DNA of 64,000 nt, from NCBI GenBank assembly GCA_031180665.1, contig JAPSLP010000010.1:98188-162187 (forward strand), read 5' to 3'. This DNA is from Cupriavidus sp. (GTDB lineage: Bacteria; Pseudomonadota; Gammaproteobacteria; Burkholderiales; Burkholderiaceae). This document shows, piece after piece, positions 42,529 through 50,573 of this stretch. A model generated the notes under the pieces. That model was not told the DNA's origin and made no database searches. It worked only from the letters and a program-made list of their open reading frames with translations. Positions within the stretch are counted from its first letter, which is position 1; every line of letters begins with the position of its first letter. The translations under genes were made by a program, and so were the position numbers.

Positions 42529-43431
42529 ATGGATTTGAGCGCGCTGTCCTTGCTGGTGGACATCATCGACGCCGGCAACCTGAGCCGGGCCGCCCGGCAG
42601 CTGGGCATGAGCCGGGCCAACGTCAGCAAGCGCCTGAACCATTTCGAGCGGCAGTTGGGCGCGGAACTGCTCAGGCGCAGCACCCGCCAGCTCGAACCGA
42701 CCGAACTGGGCCGCCAACTCTACGAACACGGCCGCGCCATCCGGCGCGAGCTGATGGCCGCGCGCGAGTCCGTCCAGAGTCTGGGCAAGCGGCTGAGCGG
42801 CACGGTGCGCCTGAGCGTGCCGAGCGGCTTCGGCCAGCACACGATGTCGGCCTGGTTCATCGAGTTCATGCGGATGTATCCGGCCATCACGCTCAACGTC
42901 ATTTTCGATAACGACATCGAGGACCTGATCAAGGGGGCGGTGGACTTTTCCATCCGCGTGATGGGCGAGACGCCGACCAATGCCGTGGCGCGCAGCCTGG
43001 GGGACATCGAATACGTCGCCTGCGCGACGCCGGAGCTGGCTCGCGAGGTCGGCATGCCAAGCTCGCTGGAGAAGTTCCGGGACCTGCCGCTGATCACCTC
43101 CGAGCTGACCGGAGAGCGGCTGCAATTGGCCGGGCTGGCGGGAATGGCGGGCGGTCGGCCGCAGGTTCGCCCCCGCCTGATGTCGGCCAACTTCTTCTTT
43201 CTGCGCGACGCCATTCTCCAGGGGATCGGCGTGGGCCTGGTGCCGCAGTACATGGTGGCAACCGATCTGGCGGCGGGGACCCTCGTTCGCCTGCCGCTGC
43301 CGCCGCAGGACCTGGCCTTCCTGCGTACCACCATGTATCTGCTCTATATGCCGGCGCGCTACCAGACGCGCGCCGTGACGACGCTCATTGCCTTCCTGCG
43401 GGAGAAGGCGGCGGCGGCGATGGCGGGGTAG
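42529..43431 (+). CDS. LysR-family transcriptional regulator
   Basis: A 300-residue LysR regulator: LSLLVDIIDAGNLSRAARQLGMSRANVSKRLNHFERQLGAELLRRSTRQLEPTE is the winged helix, followed by a CrgA-like effector domain (GTVRLSVPSGFGQHTMSAWFIEFMRMYPAITLNVIF). The ATG at 42529 is preferred over an upstream TTG (42487), since CGGAG lies seven bases before it and the fold starts here. It is divergent from the CoA-transferase unit. Its 3' end overlaps the convergent UdgX gene by 47 bases. Confidence 0.88.
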   Translation: MDLSALSLLVDIIDAGNLSRAARQLGMSRANVSKRLNHFERQLGAELLRRSTRQLEPTELGRQLYEHGRAIRRELMAARESVQSLGKRLSGTVRLSVPSGFGQHTMSAWFIEFMRMYPAITLNVIFDNDIEDLIKGAVDFSIRVMGETPTNAVARSLGDIEYVACATPELAREVGMPSSLEKFRDLPLITSELTGERLQLAGLAGMAGGRPQVRPRLMSANFFFLRDAILQGIGVGLVPQYMVATDLAAGTLVRLPLPPQDLAFLRTTMYLLYMPARYQTRAVTTLIAFLREKAAAAMAG

Positions 43432-44980
43432 CGCCCGCGGCAAGCTGGCGGCCGTGCGCGATGGCCTGGCCGATGGCCGAGACGATCTCCTCGCGCTTGC
43501 CCGCGTCATCGACGCGCAAGGCATAGGACGGGTGCCAAGTGGCGACCAGCCAGGCGTCGCCGAGCCGCACGGGCGCGTTCAGGTAGTCCCGCAGACTGGC
43601 CTGTCGGCCCAGGATCGCGCCCAGCGCGGTCGCGCCCAACGTGACGATCACCGCCGGTCGCACCCGTGAGCGCTCTTGCTCGAGCCAATGGGCGCAGGCC
43701 TCGACCTCGCGCTGGCCCGGCGTCTTGTGCAGGCGCCGCTTGCCGCGGGCAATCCATTTGAAGTGCTTGACCGCATTGGTCATGTAGATCGAATCGGGCG
43801 GCACCCCGGCGCGGCGCATCGCCTCGTCCAGCACCTTGCCCGCCGGACCCACGAAGGCGCGGCCGGCGAGATCTTCCTGATCGCCGGGCTGTTCGCCGAC
43901 CAGCATGATGCGGGCCGTCTCCGGACCGCGGCCTGGCACGGCCTGGGTGGCATGGCGCCAGAGTTCGCAGCGGCGGCATTGGTCGAGCGAGGAGGGCGCG
44001 GGACGCAGCGGTTGTGCGTCCTGTGGGTCCACGGCAACCGGCTTGCCCTTCATGGTGCCGACCGCGCCGGCCTGCGCGACGCGGCGCGCGCCGTTGCGGG
44101 CATCGGCGATCATCGCCGGGATCAGCCGTCCCTCGGGGAGCCCCTTCCAGAAGCGCACCGGCATATGCTGCTCCAGCGCGGCTTCGTTCAGGCGGGCCGG
44201 ATTGAAGATGCTGCGGTAATAGGCAAGCCACAGCGGCTCGATGTCGTCGGCGGCCGCGCCTGCGCGGAGTGCGGCAATATCGGCGCCGGCCATCGCGTCG
44301 GCCGGTGTCCCGGACAACTGCAACGCATGGCCGTCCCACAGCGCCGCGCCTTGCGGCGTGCCGATCCACCACGACGCGCCGCCCATGCGGCGCGCGAAGT
44401 GGTCGGCGGCGACGGCCAGCACATCGTGCTCGGGCTCATACCAGGCCAGATATTCGGGTGTCCCGTCGCCGCTACGCCGATGAAAGCGCACATAGGCAAT
44501 CATGTCGTGATGGGCGCGCCGCACGGCCTTGGCCATCGCATGCAGCCGGGCGCCATCTTCGTCGGCGGGGGAGGCCACGGCGCGATCGCCCTGGCACCAT
44601 CGCCACAGGATGCGATACAGAAAGGCCCAGCGTTGCGGCGAACGGTAGCGCGCGGCCTCCTGCAGCAGGGCGGCCAATGCCTTCGACACGCGCACGTCCG
44701 GGGCGGCGCGCGCGATGTCCGGGCGGGCTGCCGGCAGCGCGTCGTCGTCCGGGACCGGTGCGTCGTCTCCCGAATCCGGTGCGGCGCCGGGGTCGAGCAG
44801 CATCAGCTGTTCGGTTCCCCCGCTTGCCGCCGAGCAGCGCTCGGTCCATGTGACCGTCTCCGGCGGCCAGCCCGCCGCCAGCGCCCGCAAGGCCTGCGCG
44901 CGCCAGTCCGCGTATCTGCCCTCGACTCCGCCCTCGATCCCGCCCTCGACCACCAGCGTGCGCGGTCCTGCGCCGCTCAT
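43385..44980 (-). CDS. UdgX-family uracil-DNA glycosylase with N-terminal DUF4130-type domain
   Basis: A 531-residue two-domain DNA repair protein. Residues ~90-260 match the DUF4130/TIGR03915 family found with a radical-SAM partner (YRILWRWCQG, RAHHDMIAYVRF, DHFARRMGGASWWIGTP). The C-terminal half is UdgX: CRRCELWRHATQAVPG (Fe-S cysteines), GEQPGDQEDLAGRAFVGPAGK (motif A), NAVKHFKW, the UdgX loop GKRRLHKTP with His418, which in characterised UdgX attacks and covalently traps the uracil site, EACAHW (third Cys) and HPSYALR. It excises uracil from DNA and becomes suicidally cross-linked. Its start overlaps the stop of the radical-SAM gene by 4 bases. Confidence 0.9.
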   Translation of the reverse strand: MSGAGPRTLVVEGGIEGGVEGRYADWRAQALRALAAGWPPETVTWTERCSAASGGTEQLMLLDPGAAPDSGDDAPVPDDDALPAARPDIARAAPDVRVSKALAALLQEAARYRSPQRWAFLYRILWRWCQGDRAVASPADEDGARLHAMAKAVRRAHHDMIAYVRFHRRSGDGTPEYLAWYEPEHDVLAVAADHFARRMGGASWWIGTPQGAALWDGHALQLSGTPADAMAGADIAALRAGAAADDIEPLWLAYYRSIFNPARLNEAALEQHMPVRFWKGLPEGRLIPAMIADARNGARRVAQAGAVGTMKGKPVAVDPQDAQPLRPAPSSLDQCRRCELWRHATQAVPGRGPETARIMLVGEQPGDQEDLAGRAFVGPAGKVLDEAMRRAGVPPDSIYMTNAVKHFKWIARGKRRLHKTPGQREVEACAHWLEQERSRVRPAVIVTLGATALGAILGRQASLRDYLNAPVRLGDAWLVATWHPSYALRVDDAGKREEIVSAIGQAIAHGRQLAAGATPPSPPPPSPAGRQ

Positions 44981-46185
44981 AGCAAAGCCAGTTGCACGGG
45001 CGCGGGCGACAACGCCCGCCGCAACTGTTCCGAGGGCGGGTCCGCCAGCGCCGGCCGGTAGTCCTGCACCACGATGAAGGGCTTGACCTTGTCCATGGGA
45101 CAACGCAACCGCGCCAGGTCCTGATAGCGGATGGCGCGCGAGCGGCGCAACTCCACCAGCCGCTTCGCGTTGCGCATGCCGATGCCGGGGACGCGCGCGA
45201 TCAGGGCCTGCGGCGCGCGATTGAGGTCGACCGGAAACGATTCGCGATGCGCCAACGCCCAGGCCAGCTTCGGGTCGATGTCCAGCGGCAGGTCGCCGGC
45301 CGACTGAAACAGCTCCTCGGCCTGAAAGCCATAGCCGCGCATCAGGAAGTCGGCCTGATACAGCCGATGCTCGCGCAGCAGCGGCGGCGCCTGCGCGGGC
45401 AGGCCGGAAGGGCTGTCGGGAATCGGGCTGAACGCCGAGTAATACACGCGCTTGAGCTTGTACGCGCCGTACAGCGTCTGCGCGGTCTGCAGGATGGTGC
45501 GGTCGTCGGCGTCGTCCGCGCCAACGATCATCTGCGTGCTTTGCCCGGCCGGCGCGCGGCCCGGCGCCTTGTCGCTTTCCGCCTCCTCCTGCGCAAGGCG
45601 GATCGAACCCATGGCGCGCTTGATCGTCTGCGCGTTCTTCTCGGGGGCCAACCGCTGCAGCCCGCCGTCGGTGGGCAACTCGATGTTGACACTGAGCCGG
45701 TCGGCATACTGGCCGGCCTGCGAGATCAGCCGGGGATCGGCGTCGGGGATCGTCTTCAGATGGATATAGCCGCGGAACTGGTGTTCGTCGCGCAGCGAGC
45801 GCGCGACCTGGACCAGCTGCTCCATGGTGTAGTCGGCGCTGCGGATGATGCCGGAACTGAGGAAGAGCCCGTCGATATAGTTGCGCCGGTAGAAGTCCAG
45901 CGTCAGATCGACGACCTCGCGCGGCGAGAAGCGCGCCCGGGGGACGTTGCTGGAGCGCCGGTTCACGCAGTACTGGCAGTCGTACTGGCAGAAGTTGGTC
46001 AGCAGGATCTTCAGCAGGGAGACGCAGCGCCCGTCCGGCGTGAAGCTGTGGCAGATGCCCGCGCCGGTACTGGCGCCCAGCCCGCGCTTGCCGCGGGAAT
46101 CCCGCTTGGGTGCGCCGCTGCTGGCGCACGAGGCGTCGTACTTGGCCGCGTCCGCCAGGATTTCCAGCTTGGTGAGCAGTTCCAT
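44977..46185 (-). CDS. Putative DNA modification/repair radical SAM protein (UdgX partner)
   Basis: A 402-residue radical-SAM protein. The cluster motif CX3CX2C is at Cys66, Cys70 and Cys73 (NFCQYDCQYCVNR). FSPREVVDLTLDFY and DGLFLSSGIIRS are typical of this group, as is a C-terminal helix-hairpin-helix (LIARVPGIGMRNAKRLVEL), which is a DNA-binding element. This is the family catalogued as a putative DNA modification/repair radical SAM protein (TIGR03916), always beside the UdgX/DUF4130 gene. Chemistry is unknown. A near-consensus LexA box overlaps its promoter, with a TATAAT -10 adjacent to the box, and the start is only about 20 bases from the expected transcript start. Confidence 0.9.
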   Translation of the reverse strand: MELLTKLEILADAAKYDASCASSGAPKRDSRGKRGLGASTGAGICHSFTPDGRCVSLLKILLTNFCQYDCQYCVNRRSSNVPRARFSPREVVDLTLDFYRRNYIDGLFLSSGIIRSADYTMEQLVQVARSLRDEHQFRGYIHLKTIPDADPRLISQAGQYADRLSVNIELPTDGGLQRLAPEKNAQTIKRAMGSIRLAQEEAESDKAPGRAPAGQSTQMIVGADDADDRTILQTAQTLYGAYKLKRVYYSAFSPIPDSPSGLPAQAPPLLREHRLYQADFLMRGYGFQAEELFQSAGDLPLDIDPKLAWALAHRESFPVDLNRAPQALIARVPGIGMRNAKRLVELRRSRAIRYQDLARLRCPMDKVKPFIVVQDYRPALADPPSEQLRRALSPAPVQLALL

Positions 46186-46194
46186 GGGGAGTCA

Positions 46195-46214
46195 TACTGT
46201 ATGGATGTACAGTA
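46195..46214. promoter_or_regulatory. LexA (SOS) box between divergent DNA-repair genes
   Basis: TACTGTATGGATGTACAGTA: CTGT-N8-ACAG core with extended TA ends, matching the E. coli LexA consensus very closely. It lies 10-29 bases upstream of the radical-SAM start and 131 bases upstream of the SRAP gene. Confidence 0.88.
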
Positions 46215-46219
46215 TTATA
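46214..46219 (-). promoter_or_regulatory. -10 element TATAAT for the radical-SAM/UdgX operon
   Basis: ATTATA on the plus strand, i.e. consensus TATAAT on the minus strand, abutting the LexA box. LexA bound to the box would cover the expected start site. No strong -35 was found at 17 bases, which fits a promoter with partial activity. Confidence 0.6.
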
Positions 46220-46344
46220 GCTCCCGTCTCGCCTGTGGGGCTCGGTTCCTGCGGGAGTCGGCGGCAGGCCCCGGCTCAATACCGATGTCCGCACGCACCG
46301 AAGCCTGCCAGCATGGCGATCGTGGACGTCAAAGGGAGGAGCCG

Positions 46345-47310
46345 ATGTGCTACGCCGCGCAGATCAAGGCCGACTTCAGGAAGTTCACGCGCGAGTACGG
46401 CGCGGTGATCAGCCTTGGCCAGTTCTTCGAACTGTTCTGGCGCAAGCGCAAGGAGCAGGAATGGCAGAAGCTGCCCAAGGCGATGCGCATGGCGTTCGCG
46501 CAGCCCGGCTCCGACCAAGAGCGCGAGATCGCCGCATCGATCGCCGCCGGCGACCGCGAACAGGCCAATGCGCTGGAAGCGCAGCTGTTTCGCCAGAAGG
46601 CGCGCCTTGTGCAAGCGCAGCGCGCGCTTGCCGGCCGGCCTACCCGCAAGGCCGAGAACGAGCAGCGCATCGCCATCGACAAGATCGCCCGGCTCCAGCA
46701 GAACCTGGCCGACCTGCAACGTACCGCGCCGACCGCGGAGGACGCCATGATCTTCCCGGGCTATTACGCGCCCGTGATGATCGCGATCGAAGGCCGGCGC
46801 ACGATCGTGCCGATGCGCTACCGCTGCCGGCTGCCCGGCTGGGACGTCTCCATGGAAAGAAAAAAGCCAGGTACATACAACGCGCGCCGCGACAATCTCG
46901 AGACGGCGTGGCGCCAATTATTCGGCTATCGCCACGGCATCCTGCCGATCCGCGCATTTCGCGAACATGTGGCCCGTCACCGGCTGGAGCACCGCGAACT
47001 CGACCCGCACGAGAAGGAGCAGAGCGTCGTGCTCGAATTCCGTCCCGATCCCCCGCAGGATCTGCTGATCGCCTGCCTCTGGTCGTTTCACCAGGGCGAG
47101 GCCGGCGAGCCGAATCTGTATTCGTTTGCCGCAATCACCGACGAGCCGCCGCCCGAAGTGGCCGCGGCCGGCCACGACCGTTGCGTGATTCCGATCAAGC
47201 CGCAGAACGTCGACGCCTGGCTCAATCCCGATCCGGGCAACCTGGCCGCGCTGCATGCGATTCTGGATGACCGGGAGCGGCCGTTCTTCGAGTATCGGCT
47301 GGCGGCCTAG
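46345..47310 (+). CDS. SRAP-domain protein (YedK/HMCES-like abasic-site DNA shield) with a long insertion
   Basis: A 321-residue SRAP protein, against about 220 in YedK. The catalytic Cys2 (MCYAAQ) forms a thiazolidine link to abasic DNA after Met removal. The other active residues are Asn179 (GTYNARRDN), Glu207 (AFREHV) and His277 (GHDRCVIPI). Residues ~10-135 are an inserted, largely helical stretch with probable coiled coil (EREIAASIAAGDREQANALEAQLFRQKARLV; IDKIARLQQNLADLQ) not found in YedK. GGGAGGAG precedes the start. The gene is divergent from the radical-SAM/UdgX operon across a LexA box, so the three proteins probably respond together to DNA damage: UdgX makes or traps abasic sites and SRAP shields them. 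Confidence 0.9.
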   Translation: MCYAAQIKADFRKFTREYGAVISLGQFFELFWRKRKEQEWQKLPKAMRMAFAQPGSDQEREIAASIAAGDREQANALEAQLFRQKARLVQAQRALAGRPTRKAENEQRIAIDKIARLQQNLADLQRTAPTAEDAMIFPGYYAPVMIAIEGRRTIVPMRYRCRLPGWDVSMERKKPGTYNARRDNLETAWRQLFGYRHGILPIRAFREHVARHRLEHRELDPHEKEQSVVLEFRPDPPQDLLIACLWSFHQGEAGEPNLYSFAAITDEPPPEVAAAGHDRCVIPIKPQNVDAWLNPDPGNLAALHAILDDRERPFFEYRLAA

Positions 47311-47338
47311 CGGCGAGTGCGCGGTGCGGCGGCAATGG

Positions 47339-47455
47339 CTTACCAATTCATCTACTGTGCAGGCCGCGCCTTACCAATTCATCGACTTGGGGGGCGCCGG
47401 GTCTTACCGATTGATCTACCGGGAGCGCCGGGTCTTACCATTTCGTATACATCGG
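47339..47455. repeat. Degenerate direct repeats of 31-33 bases (CTTACCAATTCATC type)
   Basis: Four copies begin at 47339, 47370, 47403 and 47434 (CTTACCAATTCATC, CTTACCAATTCATC, CTTACCGATTGATC, CTTACCATTTCGTA), each followed by a GC-rich tail in which GCGCCGGGT recurs. They fill the 150-base gap between the convergent SRAP and VWA genes. No coding or CRISPR features are seen. Confidence 0.75.
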
Positions 47456-47462
47456 TCATGGT

Positions 47463-48542
47463 TCAGCGCCGGAACCACAGGATGGACAACACACTGGCCG
47501 CCATCAGCAGCAGCACCGCCACTGCCGCAAACAACGCCCCGATCTCGGTTTCCCGGCGCTCCAGCGCAAAGCGCGTGCTCAGCTGCCGATAGACGTGGCT
47601 TAAGTCGGCCGCGGAGCCGGCGTGGAAATATTCGCCACCGGTGATCTTGGCGACCGCGCGCAACGCCGGTTCATCGAGCTGCATGTAGTAAGACATGGCC
47701 GGACCGCCGGCCGTCCCGCCCTCGGGCGACCCAAAGCCCACCGTATAGACCCGCACGCCGCGCTCGGCGGCCATGCGGGCCGCGATGACCGGATCGGGGC
47801 CGGTGGTGCGGCGGCCATCGCTGAGCAGGATCACCGCGCCGTGCCGATAGGAACCGGGCTGCGCCGCCGGCCGCTCCTCGCGCCTGGCTCGCTTCTCGCG
47901 ATTGCGGGCGGCCTCCGCGGCGGTCGCTTCGTCCAGCGATCGGCCCTGGTTTTCCATCAGCTCCGAGGTGTCGCCGAACAGCACCGCCTCCAGGTCGATG
48001 CCATCGTCGGGGAACAGCACGGCCAGCGCTTCGATCAGGCCGCTGCCCGTCGCGGTGCCGCGCTGGAGCTGGAAGCGCTCGATCGCCTCGAGCATGTCCT
48101 GACGGTTGTCGGTCGGCGCGAGCACGACCGACGCGGTGGCGGCGAACGACACGATGCCTAGCCGCACATTGGCCGGCAGCCCGGTGACCAGGTTCGTCGC
48201 GGCCTGTTGCGCGGCCGCGAGGCGGGTCGGCGATACATCGGTCGCTTCCATGCTGCGCGAGACGTCCATGGCGAGTACCAGCGTGATCGTGTCCGCCGGC
48301 AGCGTGATGGTCGCACTGGGACGCGCGCAGGCGAGCAGCGCGGTGCCGAGCGAGAGCAGGAAGAGCAGGGGAGGGACGTGGCGCCGGAGCCATTGCCGGG
48401 GACCGAGCGCCGCCCGCGGCAGGGTGAGACTGGCGTAGAGCAGCGCTGCCTTTCTGCGCCGGGCGAGCACGTAGAAGTAAGCCGCTGCCAGCACGGGAAG
48501 CACGAGCAGCAGCCAGAGCAATTGAGGCCAGAGAAACTGCAT
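47463..48542 (-). CDS. VWA-domain membrane protein (BatA/BatB type)
   Basis: A 359-residue membrane-anchored von Willebrand A protein. Two transmembrane segments come first (FLWPQLLWLLLVLPVLAAAYFYVL; HVPPLLFLLSLGTALLA), then the VWA domain with the MIDAS motif AMDVSRSMEATDV near 92-104 and VILLSDGRRTTGPDP. A C-terminal helix (IGALFAAVAVLLLMAASVLSILWF) follows. It is typical of Bat proteins that work with MoxR ATPases. It is divergent from the HtrA-like protease/MoxR/DUF58/VWA unit by 69 bases, giving two VWA proteins in the locus. Confidence 0.9.
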   Translation of the reverse strand: MQFLWPQLLWLLLVLPVLAAAYFYVLARRRKAALLYASLTLPRAALGPRQWLRRHVPPLLFLLSLGTALLACARPSATITLPADTITLVLAMDVSRSMEATDVSPTRLAAAQQAATNLVTGLPANVRLGIVSFAATASVVLAPTDNRQDMLEAIERFQLQRGTATGSGLIEALAVLFPDDGIDLEAVLFGDTSELMENQGRSLDEATAAEAARNREKRARREERPAAQPGSYRHGAVILLSDGRRTTGPDPVIAARMAAERGVRVYTVGFGSPEGGTAGGPAMSYYMQLDEPALRAVAKITGGEYFHAGSAADLSHVYRQLSTRFALERRETEIGALFAAVAVLLLMAASVLSILWFRR

Positions 48543-48611
48543 GCCCTGCTCCTTGGCGCGTGGTTAAGATCGATGGTACTGTAGTTTCCGACGCGTGAAC
48601 TCGGGGCGGCG

Positions 48612-49535
48612 ATGAAACGGGTGACGATCTACGGAGTAGCCTTGGCGGCGATCGCACTCGTCTTCGCAGCGGGCGTCGGTTCTGCCTGGCTGTTGCAGCC
48701 GAAGCAGCGGGCCCTGACCCAGTCGGACATCGATTCGGCCGTGCTCCACACGCTGCACAACAAGGACCTGCCATCGCGCGCGGCCCGCGCCGCCGAGGCG
48801 ATCCGCCAGTCGGTGGTCGAGGTCCGCAGCTATCCCGCCGCCGACGCCCCAGCCGAGAAATCGCGCACGGACAAGGCCGGGCGCGATCGCCCCGCCAAGC
48901 CGCCCGAATCCTCCGCCCCCGCCAAGCGCCCGCCGCGCGACGAGGCCGCCAAGGGCAAGCCACCGGGCGACAAGACCCTGCCGGAAGCCTTGCCGGACGG
49001 ACGGCACATCGGCACCGGCGTGGTCGTCACCGAGAGCGGCGTCATCCTGACCAACTACCACGTTGTCGCCGGCGCCCGCCGCGTCGAGGTCCGGTTCCAC
49101 GACGGGCATACCGCCGAGGCCGCCGTGCTGCAGGCCGTCCCGGAAAAAGACCTCGCCATCCTGCAGCCCAAATCGATCCCCGACGACCTGCCGCCCGCGA
49201 CGCTGGGCTCCAGCCGCGAACTGGCGCCGGGCAGCGAAGTGGTCGCGGTGGGCTTTCCGTTCGGCATCGGCCCGTCGGTGACGGCCGGCGTGGTGTCCGG
49301 GCTCGACCGCCAGTTCGTATCGCCCGACGAAAAGCAGCAACTGGACAAGCTGATCCAGTTCGACGCCGCCGCCAACCCCGGCAACTCGGGCGGGCCGCTG
49401 GTGAACATGAAGGGCGAGGTGGTGGGCATCGTCACCGCCATTCTCAATCCCAACCAGAGCGGTAATTTCCTTGGCATCGGTTTTGCCATCACCATCGAAA
49501 GCGCGGGCGGCTCCGTCGGCGCTTCGCCCTTCTAG
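48612..49535 (+). CDS. S1C-type (HtrA/DegP-like) serine protease without PDZ domain
   Basis: A 307-residue protease with an N-terminal membrane anchor (VALAAIALVFAAGVGSAWLL). A charged, Pro/Lys-rich linker of about 60 residues (~75-130) precedes the chymotrypsin fold. The catalytic triad is His150 (LTNYHVVAGA), Asp180 (PEKDLAIL) and Ser259 (NPGNSGGPLV). The chain ends right after GIGFAITIES, so the PDZ domains of DegP/DegS are absent. It is probably an envelope protease regulated by its locus partners rather than by PDZ peptides. It is 24 bases before the MoxR gene. Confidence 0.9.
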   Translation: MKRVTIYGVALAAIALVFAAGVGSAWLLQPKQRALTQSDIDSAVLHTLHNKDLPSRAARAAEAIRQSVVEVRSYPAADAPAEKSRTDKAGRDRPAKPPESSAPAKRPPRDEAAKGKPPGDKTLPEALPDGRHIGTGVVVTESGVILTNYHVVAGARRVEVRFHDGHTAEAAVLQAVPEKDLAILQPKSIPDDLPPATLGSSRELAPGSEVVAVGFPFGIGPSVTAGVVSGLDRQFVSPDEKQQLDKLIQFDAAANPGNSGGPLVNMKGEVVGIVTAILNPNQSGNFLGIGFAITIESAGGSVGASPF

Positions 49536-49559
49536 CTGTCCAGACCAGAGCGAGAGCCT

Positions 49560-50573
49560 ATGAACGACCAAGCCCGGGACGCCATCGAGACCGCCAACCT
49601 GATGGAGCGCCTGCTGTACGAGGTCAAGCGCGTGGTGGTGGGGCAAGACCATTTTCTCGAACGGGTGCTGGTGGCGATCCTTGCCGGCGGCCATCTGCTG
49701 GTGGAAGGCGTGCCGGGGTTGGCCAAGACGCTGACCGTCAACACGCTGGCCAGGACCATGCGCGGCACGTTCAGGCGCATCCAGTTCACCCCGGACCTGC
49801 TGCCCGCCGACCTGGTCGGCACGCGCATGTATCACCAGGGGACCGGCGAGTTTTCCACGGTGCGCGGCCCGGTCTTCGCCAATCTGCTGCTGGCCGACGA
49901 GATCAATCGCGCGCCCGCCAAGGTGCAGAGCGCCCTGCTCGAGGTGATGCAGGAAAAGCAGGTCACCATCGCCGGCGAGACTTATCGGGTGCCGATGCCC
50001 TTCCTGGTCATGGCCACGCAGAACCCGATCGAGACCGAAGGCACCTATCCGCTGCCGGAGGCGCAGGTCGACCGCTTCATGATGAAAGTGCTGGTGGGAT
50101 ATCCGAGCGAAGACGAAGAGGTCGTGATCGTCAACCGCGTGACCGGTCCGCGAATCGACGTGAGCCCGATCGCCACGCCCGAGCAGTTGACCGAACTGCA
50201 GGAGGAATGCCGCGCGGTCTATGTCGATCCGGGGCTGATCCAGTACGCGGTGCGCGTGGTCTCGGCCACGCGCCGCCCGGCCAGTTACGGGCTCGACGAC
50301 CTCGACCGGTACGTGACCTTCGGCGCCAGTCCGCGCGCCACCATCGGCCTGATTGAAGGTGCGCGCGCGCTGGCGCTGCTGCGCGGCCGGCACTATGCGG
50401 TGCCGGAAGACGTGATCGACCTGGTGCCGGACGTGTTGCGCCACCGGCTGTCGCTGTCCTACGAAGCCATGTCCGACGGCATCACGGCCGATGCCTTGAT
50501 CGGCCGCATCGTGCAGGCCATGCCGGTCCCCGAGCGTCCGTTGGAATCCCATGTTCGGGCGGCTGCGCGGTAG
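49560..50573 (+). CDS. MoxR-family AAA+ ATPase
   Basis: A 337-residue AAA+ ATPase: Walker A EGVPGLAKT near 49-57, Walker B LLLADEINRAPAKVQSALLEVMQE, sensor 1 VMATQNPIETEGTYPLPEAQVDRF and sensor 2 (GASPRATIGLIEGARA). MoxR ATPases act as chaperones with DUF58 and VWA proteins; here both partners follow, with a 23-base overlap into the DUF58 gene. The unit probably remodels or loads cofactors in an envelope enzyme complex. Confidence 0.93.
   Translation: MNDQARDAIETANLMERLLYEVKRVVVGQDHFLERVLVAILAGGHLLVEGVPGLAKTLTVNTLARTMRGTFRRIQFTPDLLPADLVGTRMYHQGTGEFSTVRGPVFANLLLADEINRAPAKVQSALLEVMQEKQVTIAGETYRVPMPFLVMATQNPIETEGTYPLPEAQVDRFMMKVLVGYPSEDEEVVIVNRVTGPRIDVSPIATPEQLTELQEECRAVYVDPGLIQYAVRVVSATRRPASYGLDDLDRYVTFGASPRATIGLIEGARALALLRGRHYAVPEDVIDLVPDVLRHRLSLSYEAMSDGITADALIGRIVQAMPVPERPLESHVRAAAR

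Noticed and set aside
47339..47455. CRISPR-like array
   Set aside because: Only four degenerate units, the units touch each other without unique spacers, and no cas genes are near.
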